Source: Bryobacterales bacterium (GTDB lineage Bacteria > Acidobacteriota > Terriglobia > Bryobacterales > Bryobacteraceae). From it: DNA of 64,000 nt. Positions 50,932-58,250 of this stretch are shown here, one piece after another; position 1 is the stretch's first letter; each line of letters starts with the position of its first letter. Where the stretch lies: assembly GCA_020846745.1 (NCBI GenBank), contig JADLDI010000084.1, positions 1 through 64,000 on the forward strand, given 5' to 3'. The notes beneath the pieces were generated by a model. It did no database searches, had not been told where the DNA came from, and saw only the letters and a list, made by a program, of their open reading frames with translations. The position numbers and the translations under genes are program-made.

Positions 50932-53235
50932 CTACTCGCCGAAGTAGAGGAGGTTCCGGACCGACAGCGGCTCGGTCAGTTCTTTCAAGTAGGGCACAGG
51001 GGAGTCGTTGGCGTGAGCCTGCATCACTTCGAGTTTCAGGGTGAGGTCCTCGGCCGGCGTCTTATATAGGAACGGAGTCTCGTCCCCGTTGGTGACGCGA
51101 AAGGCTTCGGACCTGGCGGCGGATAAAAAGGTGAGCCACCGCCTCGTATTGGCGATCTCGGCGGCGATTGCCGCGGCGAGGCGGGCGCGCTCGGCCGGCG
51201 CATCTTTCTTCAAGGTGAGAAACCCGTTGATGGCGGCTTGAGCCTCGAAGAGGTTCCGGACGGTCCGGGCGCTGAGCAGGAGCGCAAGGTAGCGATCGCG
51301 CTGGTCCTCCAGGACCGCCCCCGGTCCGGCTTCCCGCAGTGCCTGGTCGAGGATGGCGACGGTCTTTTCCAAGCCGGGGACATTCCGGAATCGTAACCGC
51401 GAACTGCCTGCTCCAGTTGCTCGTCCTCGTACATGCGGATGCCACTCTCGAAGACGATATTGAGCCGCCCGATGTCCCAGGGGAGCGTGAACAGTTGCCG
51501 CTCCCAGGCGCGGCGTTCGCGGGCATCGAGCCGCGAGATGTCGGGAACGATCGGCCGGCTAATCCAGAGCCCTTGAGTCTGCCCGGCTCCTGCGTGGTAC
51601 CAGTTGAGCAGAGGCCATTTGCCAATAGCCTCGTCGCCGGTCCTCCAGGCGTCGGCCAACATGACGGCTGCGCGCTGGTTCCCTTCGCACCATCGTTCGG
51701 CGATATCGAGAAAGAGAATCTCGGGGTCCCGCACTTCGCTGCGGATCAATTCCGCGAAGAGTTCTTGCGAGAGTTGGTAGGGGCACTGCAGGGGAGAGGC
51801 GATACCTCCCTCGGTGAAGATCCGTTTGATCCCCAGGCGGCGCAAGTGGGCGAATTTTCGCAGCAGCACCGACGGACGGACGATTCCGACGATCGGCTCG
51901 GGTTCCCAGGACGCTCCCACTGCAACCGAAACGTAGGGATTCACGCCCCGTTCGCGCGACTCGCGGACCTGCGTCTCTCCATGCCCGGCCTCGCCTCCCG
52001 TCAACGCTCTGCCGCCGATATCGTGCGCCAGGGTGGCGCCGGGCGGTAGCGAAGCGGTGATCTCCCGGCGCTCATGGTCCCGGCATTCCCAGCCGATCTT
52101 CATGACCACCTCGAACTCCGGGTTGATCTTTCGGTCCGCATCCTGCAGCGCGCGCGTAAAATCGGCCACCGTCCCTCCCACCGTGCTCGATCGCGCCCGC
52201 CAGCTTCCGTTCGGTCCGGCGTAGAGTCCCTCCGTAAACGGGATGCCACTGCCCGAATCCTCGGTCCAGAGGACGAGATAGCGCAAGTCCGGAATAGCCT
52301 GCATCAGCCGAGTGAGCGCCTCGCCGTAGTGTACGAGGACGCGCGGGTTGGCAATGTCGAGGGCGTAGCGCGGCTCCAGGCTGCGGCCAGGGTGATCCAC
52401 GCGCGCGCCCCGCAAGCCGGGGTGCCGGTCGAACACCGTTTCCGGCACGCATCGCGGCTCGTAGCAGACCAAGCCGGGCTTCAGTCCGTACTCCCTCGCG
52501 ATTTTCACGGAACCCAGCAGATCAGCCCGATTGGCTGCCAGTTCTTCCCCAGGGTAGAGGCCCTCGGTCAGCGACGTCTCCACGAAGGCGTCCAGCGCTG
52601 GCGCGTAGCTGAGGTACCATGCGTAGGAGTCGTCCTTGAACCTCCCGCTATTCACCCAGTAGCCGCCCGCGCCGGCGTACCGGTTGACCTCCATGCCGGT
52701 ATGACCCAGCCGGGCGATTTCCTGGATGTGCCGTCGGCGGTCGAACTTCCTGGAATTCCGGTACCACTGGTTCAAGGCGCTGTCCCAAATCGTGAACCGC
52801 TCGACGAAGGCAAAGGTTGAAACACGGCCAGTTTCGGCCGCAGGGTTGTCGATCCAGGGCAGAGCGGCGTGGCAGACGTTGCGAGGCGAACTTCCGGCGA
52901 TGACCAGCCCATCACCGCAGCGCCACGTCACTTCCCACTCCGGCGTCCCGGACGAGGGCACCAGTTCCGCTGCCTCCGGGAACCTACGGAACCTCCTGTC
53001 CCAGCGCCAGGGCAATCTCGCCGGCCTGAACCATCCCGGTGTGCCCCCGCCGGACGATCTCCGCCCCTGTGCTCGCGGCCAATTCGGCGGCCGCTGTCTC
53101 CACGGGCAGCGGACTTGCCGGGGGGAGCAAGATCTTCGTGTACGCCCCGGCCGGGGCTGACGCTGGAGCCAGAGTAGCCGCCGCCACGCCGCCGACCATT
53201 GTCCCGATTGCCCGGCGACGAGTCTGTGCGTTCAT
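50932..53235 (-). pseudogene. GH67-like (alpha-glucuronidase-type) Tat-exported protein, broken by two frameshifts
   Basis: Three overlapping frames together make one protein of about 765 residues. Segment 1 (53235 to about 53000) has a twin-arginine signal (QTRRRAIGTMVGG) and a GH20/GH67-type N-terminal domain (LPPASPLPVETAAAELAAST). Segment 2 (about 53000 to 51370) holds the barrel (IRYLVLWTEDSG-like LRYLVLWTEDSGSGIPFTEG, RRLGIKRIFTEGGIASPLQ). Segment 3 (51372-50932, EKTVAILDQALREAGPGA onward) is the C-terminal helical part. Frame changes lie near 52995 and 51370. It is either a decayed gene or two sequencing errors. It follows the transketolase genes in the same operon. Confidence 0.72.
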
Positions 53236-53254
53236 GGTAGAATGCCGATCTTCT

Positions 53255-54253
53255 TCACTTGCCATTGATTACTTGGCATTGATCCGCGCCGGCGCGTCTG
53301 GAAGGGACTGGATTCGACGACCGGCGCGCCATGATGCACTCAGCCAGCGCGACGATGTCGGCCGCTCGCAAGCCATACTTCGTGAGCAGCCCGCTCGCCG
53401 TTCCAGACTCGCCAAACACGTCGCGTACGCCGACACGACGCACAGCCGTGGGGCAATGTTCCGCCACGAATCCCGCCACGGCTTCTCCCAATCCGCCGAT
53501 GATCGAGTGCTCCTCCGCCGTCACAATCCCGCGGGTTTCCCGCGCGGCGCGGAGCAGGACCTCCGTATCGAGCGGTTTGACCGTAGGCAGATGGATCACG
53601 CGCGCGGCAACGCCCTGGTCGTCCAGCAGAGCCGCCGCCGCAAGCGCCTCGCTCACCATGATGCCCGTGCTGACGATGGCGAGGTCATCCCCGCTACGCA
53701 ACACCTTGGCCTTGCCGATCTGAAACCCGCCGTGGATCTCCGGCACGACCGGATACTTGTCGCGCCCGAACCGAAGGTACACCGGACCTTCCCAATCGGC
53801 GGCCGCGCGGGTTGCCAGCCGCGCCTCTTCGTAGTCGCCCGGCACGACGACGGTCATGTTGGGAAACGACCGCATGATTGCAATGTCCTCGTTCGCCTGG
53901 TGCGATGCGCCATCGCCACCCGTTGAGACGCCGGCGTGAGTCGCGCCGATCTTCACGTTCACCTTCGGGTAGGCGATGGCGTTGCGCACCTGGTCGGCGG
54001 CGCGCGTGCTGGCGAACATGGCGAACGTGGTGGCGAACGGGATGAAGCCTTCGATGGCCAAACCAGCCGCGACGCACATCATGTTGCCCTCCTGTACTCC
54101 GCAATTGAAGAAGCGGTCCGGAGCGGCCTCGGCGAAGTCGCATGTCTTCGTGGCCTTGGCGACATCGCTGTCGAGAACAAGGACAAGCGGGTTCACGCGT
54201 GCCAGTTCGATCAGCGCATCGGCGTATCCCTGGCGGGTCTCTCTATGCTCCAT
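53255..54253 (-). CDS. Transketolase C-terminal subunit
   Basis: 332 residues from ATG 54253 (MEHRETRQGYADAL); the frame stays open to 54307 inside the upstream gene. Pyrimidine-binding domain (LVLDSDVAKATKTCDFAEAA, FFNCGVQEGNMMCVAAGLAI with catalytic Glu, THAGVSTGGDGASHQANEDI) and transketolase C-terminal domain (GKAKVLRSGDDLAIVSTGIM, VIHLPTVKPLDTE). It overlaps the N-terminal subunit gene by 11 bases. Split transketolases of this kind move two-carbon units in pentose-phosphate-type pathways. Confidence 0.94.
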   Translation of the reverse strand: MEHRETRQGYADALIELARVNPLVLVLDSDVAKATKTCDFAEAAPDRFFNCGVQEGNMMCVAAGLAIEGFIPFATTFAMFASTRAADQVRNAIAYPKVNVKIGATHAGVSTGGDGASHQANEDIAIMRSFPNMTVVVPGDYEEARLATRAAADWEGPVYLRFGRDKYPVVPEIHGGFQIGKAKVLRSGDDLAIVSTGIMVSEALAAAALLDDQGVAARVIHLPTVKPLDTEVLLRAARETRGIVTAEEHSIIGGLGEAVAGFVAEHCPTAVRRVGVRDVFGESGTASGLLTKYGLRAADIVALAECIMARRSSNPVPSRRAGADQCQVINGK

Positions 54254-55073
54254 GAGCCAGTTCCTGGATGGCGCGTTCGTATTGTTCGCGGTCAGGGGGC
54301 GTCCCATGCCACATTACTTGGTTTTCCATGAATGAAACGCCGCGACCCTTGATGGTGTGGGCGACGATCATGGTGGGCTTGCCTCTTAACGTCTTGGCGC
54401 ATTCCACGGTGGCGATGATCTGGCGCAAGTCGTGGCCGTCGATCTCAAAGGTCCGCCAGCCGAAGGTTTCCCACTTGGCGGCGAGCGGGTCGAGCGGCAT
54501 GACATCCTCGGAATTGCCGTCGGTCTGGAGATAATTGCGGTCCACGAAGGCAATCACCTTGTCGAGCTTGTATTTGTTGCCGAACATGGCTGCCTCCCAG
54601 ACCTGACCCTCCTGGCACTCACCGTCCCCACAAAGCACGTAGTAATACTGCATCTCACCTCGCAATTTTGCCGCGAGCGCCATCCCGACCGCGGTGGAGA
54701 TGCCCAGCCCAAGCGTACCCGTAGATGCATCGACGCCTGGGGTCTTCGTTGCGTCAGGGTGGCCCTGCAAGTGCGAGCCGGAGCACCGAAAGGTCTCAAG
54801 ATCCGCGGCCGGGAAGTAGCCACAATCCGCCAGCGCGGCGTAAATCACAGGCGCGCAGTGGCCTTTGGACAGGACGAAGCGATCACGCTGCAGCCACCTG
54901 GGGTCTGGAGGGCTGTGACGCATCAGGTGGTAGTACAGCGCTACCACCAAGTCGGTGGCGCCGAGGCTGCCGCCAACATGGCCCGAGTTGGCTCGGTAGA
55001 CCATTGTGAGAATGCTGCTGCGTAGTTCCGCAGCCTTGGCTTCGAGCACTCGGAGAGTCTTGTCATTTGTCAT
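54243..55073 (-). CDS. Transketolase N-terminal subunit
   Basis: 276 residues. Thiamine-diphosphate-binding domain with the expected motifs: NSGHVGGSLGATDLVVALYY, FVLSKGHCAPVIYAALA, GTLGLGISTAVGMALAAKL and the GDG...N cofactor motif in VLCGDGECQEGQVWEAAMFG, FVDRNYLQTDG. First gene of the rightmost cargo operon, driven by shared-motif promoter D at 55110-55153. Both halves are intact. Confidence 0.95.
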   Translation of the reverse strand: MTNDKTLRVLEAKAAELRSSILTMVYRANSGHVGGSLGATDLVVALYYHLMRHSPPDPRWLQRDRFVLSKGHCAPVIYAALADCGYFPAADLETFRCSGSHLQGHPDATKTPGVDASTGTLGLGISTAVGMALAAKLRGEMQYYYVLCGDGECQEGQVWEAAMFGNKYKLDKVIAFVDRNYLQTDGNSEDVMPLDPLAAKWETFGWRTFEIDGHDLRQIIATVECAKTLRGKPTMIVAHTIKGRGVSFMENQVMWHGTPPDREQYERAIQELAHGA

Positions 55074-55109
55074 GGCTAGCGGTTCTTCCCATGCGACAGT
55101 TCCCGCGAC

Positions 55110-55153
55110 AGTATATGGGACCAGAGGGCCGATAAGGAAGTAAATGACTGTTA
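55110..55153 (-). promoter_or_regulatory. Shared-motif promoter D, transketolase operon
   Basis: Minus strand: TAACAGTCATTTAC (55153-55140), exactly 24-bp gap, then a good -10 TATACT (55115-55110), 36 bp before ATG 55073. It deviates at two of the fixed positions of the motif seen in the other sites. Confidence 0.6.
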
Positions 55154-55188
55154 AGCGGAAGGCGGTGCAGAGCCGGCTACCCGACGGC

Positions 55189-55232
55189 TAACCGTAATTT
55201 CCTTCCCTGGACCGCGCGAGGTCGGGAATATT
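55189..55232 (+). promoter_or_regulatory. Shared-motif promoter C, facing right
   Basis: Plus strand: TAACCGTAATTTCC (55189-55202), 24-bp gap, -10-like AATATT (55227-55232), 37 bp before the ATG at 55270. It is back to back with promoter D. Confidence 0.5.
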
Positions 55233-55269
55233 ACGCGCTGTATCAGGTACTACCAGCGAGGGGCTCACC

Positions 55270-55407
55270 ATGACTCAAATGCGCGCTTTGCTATGCGTTA
55301 GCTCGCTACTGTTCGCACGGACTACCACAGCATACTCACAATCAAGGCGTGAGAACCCGGAACGCGCCACGATGATTGACCTCCTCGATGTTGGGTACGT
55401 TGGGTAG
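55270..55407 (+). pseudogene. 45-codon ORF with signal peptide, probable truncated cargo gene
   Basis: ATG 55270 follows GCGAGGGG and encodes MTQMRALLCVSSLLFAR, a Sec signal peptide ending near TAYSQS, then only 20 more residues to a stop. It has its own shared-motif promoter (C). This looks like the surviving 5' end of an exported regulon member whose body was lost next to the ICE end. It could be a chance ORF. The rest of 55074-55571 has no gene. Confidence 0.38.
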
Positions 55408-55473
55408 ACCGTCCTGTTGTCTGAGGTGACACAAGACCACTGCGCCCACTGAACCGCAACTCGTCCATCCCGC

Positions 55474-55495
55474 GTGTACGATAGGTGTACGATAA
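55474..55495. repeat. Paired GTACGATA repeats, right end
   Basis: Two direct copies of GTACGATA 11 bases apart, 76 bp inside the attR core, in the same orientation as the left-end doublet at 5144-5165. Likely arm-type integrase or excisionase sites. Confidence 0.55.
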
Positions 55496-55571
55496 GAGCG
55501 GCAGTTCGGCGCTTCCTGAACTTTGAGTCTTTTGTATAATCAATAAGTTGTGCGCCCGCAATCCCGGCTCC

Positions 55572-55597
55572 GGGTTCGAATCCCACCCTCACCGCCA
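55572..55597. repeat. attR core (26-bp direct repeat)
   Basis: Identical to tRNA-Ser 3' end at 5071-5096. Upstream sequence does not fold as a tRNA, so this is the displaced tRNA end that marks the right ICE junction. Confidence 0.9.
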
Positions 55598-55978
55598 TAT
55601 CATATTGGCAGCACGCGCCTGGTTACCGACGCCAACGGTAACGCCGTCCGTCGCTACGACTACACCCTGTTCGGCGAAGAGCTTTGAGCCGGTACGGGGG
55701 GCCGCACCACCGCGATGGGTTATCAGTCCGCCCCGGACGGCTTCAATCCCAAGTTCACGGGTCAGCATCGCGATACCGAGAACTATCTCGATTATTTCCA
55801 CGCCCGCTATTACAGTCCGCAGCAGGGACGGTTCGTGAGCGTGGACCCGGAGAATGCCGGCGCCGCCCTGTCCAATCCGCAGACTTGGAACGGCTACTCG
55901 TATGTTGGCAACAACCTGGTCAACATTACGGACCCGAACGGTGAGAGTTGTAGTCTCGTTTCTGAGCGGCTGCAGTGA
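55598..55978 (+). pseudogene. RHS-repeat core fragment abutting attR
   Basis: Reading from the junction: YHIGSTRLVTDANGNAVRRY, DYTLFGEEL, an in-frame TGA at 55687, then AGTGGRTTAMGYQSAPDGFN, PKFTGQHRDTENYLDYFHAR, YYSPQQGRFVSVDP. This is the conserved C-terminal end of an RHS/YD-repeat protein, cut at its 5' side exactly at attR and carrying a nonsense codon. The short tail after DPNGE should be the variable toxin part but ends within ten residues. No full RHS gene remains in view. Confidence 0.85.
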
Positions 55979-56384
55979 GAAAGGGTTCTTCAGCCAAGAG
56001 TTGAACCGTAGGAGTTCCGTGCCTCCGGCGTGGCAAGCTACCTGGTTCAACCAGGAACCCATTTTTCACGAGACTAGTACACAATTACACACGGCAGTGG
56101 ATCGTTGCACTTCAAGGATAAGAGCACTCATTCAGAGGCGTAATCGCCTCTCCGGTCGGGCTCGTCTCGGGGCGCAACGGGGACGACCACGCGCGTGCTA
56201 ACAGAGGATCGAAGCTGAGCCAAGGGCAATTTCGAGGGATAGCCGCTGCCAATTTCGCTGCTCCCCGGTGTTCGCCCGTTGGACAGAGTTCTTGCCGCAA
56301 TGGCCATATCACTCGGGTGTTAAACGTCTGAGATCAACTCACTGTGCGGGACACTTTAGCTGACCGAGGCTTGCCGGGTATAGA
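55979..56384. other. 406-bp gap between RHS fragment and FG-GAP operon
   Basis: No convincing frame is found. It may hold decayed RHS-tail DNA and, near its right end, the promoter of the three-gene operon at 56385. No strong hexamers were seen. Confidence 0.45.
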
Positions 56385-58250
56385 ATGCTCGCTATGTCTG
56401 GCAGCTATCGGAGGGTTCGCTGGGCGGCAGTCACAGTTGTGTTGTTGCCGCTTCTGACCGTGTTGGGCTACACCGTTCCAACTCAGGTCGCGCCGCCTCC
56501 ATCAGCGCACGCAGCTCCGGGAGTAACGTTCGACGATGTATCTGTTTCCTCGGGAGTGGCTCGGTTCCGTTACACCGCCGGTGAACCTCTAAAGCCATTC
56601 CTGCCCGAAACGACGGGTGGAGGTGTCGCGCTTTTGGACTTCGATAACGACGGCTGGACGGACATATACTTTGTCAATTCGCTCACCCACAAGGCGCGTG
56701 TGGGTAGCGAGGTACCGAAACCGTCCGCACTGTTGCGCAACAACGGTGACGGCACTTTCACTGATGTAACCGGTACAGCCGGCCTCGCTAACAATCGATG
56801 GGGAACAGGCGTGTGCGCCGGTGATTTCAATAATGACGGCTGGCCGGACCTGTTTGTCGCGAACCTCGGCAAGAGCCGTCTCTACGTCAACCGTAAAGGA
56901 AAATTCGAGGATGTAGCGGAGAAGTCGCACGTTCAGATCGATCTGTGGGCCACGGGTTGTGCATTTGGAGATTACGATGGCGACGGGCTGCTTGACCTGT
57001 TCGTGGCCGGATACGTCGATTTCGACTGGAATCATCCGCCGCCGCCAGGTGAGTCGAGCGAGACCATTGCGCGGGCGAGCGGTCCGCTCAAATCTACTGG
57101 GCCAATCGCGAGACCTGCTGCCGACGATAAAGGGGGCATGGGCGGCGCCGCCTACGATCCGGGTGCGCCGTTCTGCACCTTTTTGGGAATGCGCGTTGCG
57201 TGCGGTCCCATGGGAATTAAAGGTGCTGCCGATTTTCTGTTCCGCAATCGAGGGGACGGCACGTTTGAAGACGTGACAGCCAGAGCTGGGGTGGAGGACA
57301 AGCAGCTTTATTATGGCTTCAGCGTCGCGTGGGTTGATCTGGATAACGATCGCAAACTCGACCTTGTCGTGGCGAATGACTCCCGCCCGAATTACGCGTA
57401 CCACAACAAAGGGGACGGAACCTTTGAAGAAGTGGGCTTGCTCGGAGGACTTGCGACGAATGGCGACGGGCGCGCCCAGGCGTACATGGGTATGGCGCTG
57501 GGCGACTACAATCGCGATGGTTTGACGGATTTCTTCTTTACGACCTTCTCTAATGACAATTACGCGCTCCATCGAAATCGCGGCAAACTTGATTTCGACG
57601 ACGTGTCCCTTGCGGCGGGCATCGGTGCGGTAACAATACCGTTCTTAGGCTGGGGTACGGAGTTCTTCGATTACGACAATGACGGATGGCTGGATATCGT
57701 GGCGGCCAATGGCCACGTATACCCTCAAGTAGATAAGCACAGCGCATTTACCACGTACCGGCAGAGAACATTATTGTTTCGAAACCTTGGCAAGAGTAAT
57801 TTCACCGATGTTGGCGGAAATCTGGGACCAGGTATTAACCGGCCAAAGAGTTCGCGAGGCGCGGCGGTAGGCGACCTGTTTAACGACGGCGATCTCGATA
57901 TTGTTCTCAGTAACATGGACGAACCAGCCACATTGCTTCGCAATCGTGGAGGTAATAAGTCAGGGCACTGGATTACTCTCAAACTATCCGGTGACCCGGC
58001 GAGGAAGACGCCGCGGGATGCAATCGGAACCGTGGTGTATTGCGAATCGGCGGGCGGGCGTCAGAAGGCAGAGGTCTCCTCCGGCCGCGGCTATCTATCA
58101 CAGAGCGATCCACGGGTACATTTCGGGCTTGGCAAGTCGGACAAGATAGACAAACTGGAGATCCATTGGGCGAACAGTGAGATTGAAACCGTCGCCGTGC
58201 CCGCTGTTGACCGCATAGTTACTGTGGTGCAGAGAAAAGGAATCGAATGA
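56385..58250 (+). CDS. CRTAC1-family exported FG-GAP/ASPIC-UnbV protein
   Basis: 621 residues with an N-terminal signal (AAVTVVLLPLLTVLGYT). Several FG-GAP repeats with calcium-type acidic loops (DFDNDGWTDIYFVN, DFNNDGWPDLFVAN, DYDGDGLLDLFVAGY, DYDNDGWLDIVAANGH) and a C-terminal ASPIC/UnbV domain (KTPRDAIGTVVYCESAGGRQ, RGYLSQSDPRVHFGLGKSD). These proteins are exported and thought to bind ligands or extracellular matrix. Its stop overlaps the next start (ATGA), so the three genes form an operon. Host DNA. Confidence 0.88.
   Translation: MLAMSGSYRRVRWAAVTVVLLPLLTVLGYTVPTQVAPPPSAHAAPGVTFDDVSVSSGVARFRYTAGEPLKPFLPETTGGGVALLDFDNDGWTDIYFVNSLTHKARVGSEVPKPSALLRNNGDGTFTDVTGTAGLANNRWGTGVCAGDFNNDGWPDLFVANLGKSRLYVNRKGKFEDVAEKSHVQIDLWATGCAFGDYDGDGLLDLFVAGYVDFDWNHPPPPGESSETIARASGPLKSTGPIARPAADDKGGMGGAAYDPGAPFCTFLGMRVACGPMGIKGAADFLFRNRGDGTFEDVTARAGVEDKQLYYGFSVAWVDLDNDRKLDLVVANDSRPNYAYHNKGDGTFEEVGLLGGLATNGDGRAQAYMGMALGDYNRDGLTDFFFTTFSNDNYALHRNRGKLDFDDVSLAAGIGAVTIPFLGWGTEFFDYDNDGWLDIVAANGHVYPQVDKHSAFTTYRQRTLLFRNLGKSNFTDVGGNLGPGINRPKSSRGAAVGDLFNDGDLDIVLSNMDEPATLLRNRGGNKSGHWITLKLSGDPARKTPRDAIGTVVYCESAGGRQKAEVSSGRGYLSQSDPRVHFGLGKSDKIDKLEIHWANSEIETVAVPAVDRIVTVVQRKGIE

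Larger units (their letters stand above)
5071..55597. mobile_element. Integrative and conjugative element, about 50.5 kb, in tRNA-Ser(CGA)
   Basis: The boundaries are set by an exact 26-bp direct repeat: the tRNA 3' end at 5071-5096 and a second copy at 55572-55597, where no complete tRNA exists. Just inside the left copy are a tyrosine integrase and a small excisionase-like gene. The element carries a VirB/Trb-type secretion system, coupling protein, primase, SSB and ArdC, which is the content of a self-transferring ICE. It also carries a defence-like cargo (6.8-16.5 kb) and a carbohydrate-metabolism cargo (34.6-55.1 kb). No classical relaxase was recognised, so autonomous transfer is likely but not proven. 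Confidence 0.9.

Noticed and set aside
55548..55597. Second tRNA gene at the right junction
   Set aside because: Only the 26-bp T-loop/acceptor end is present; no D or anticodon arm can be folded upstream.
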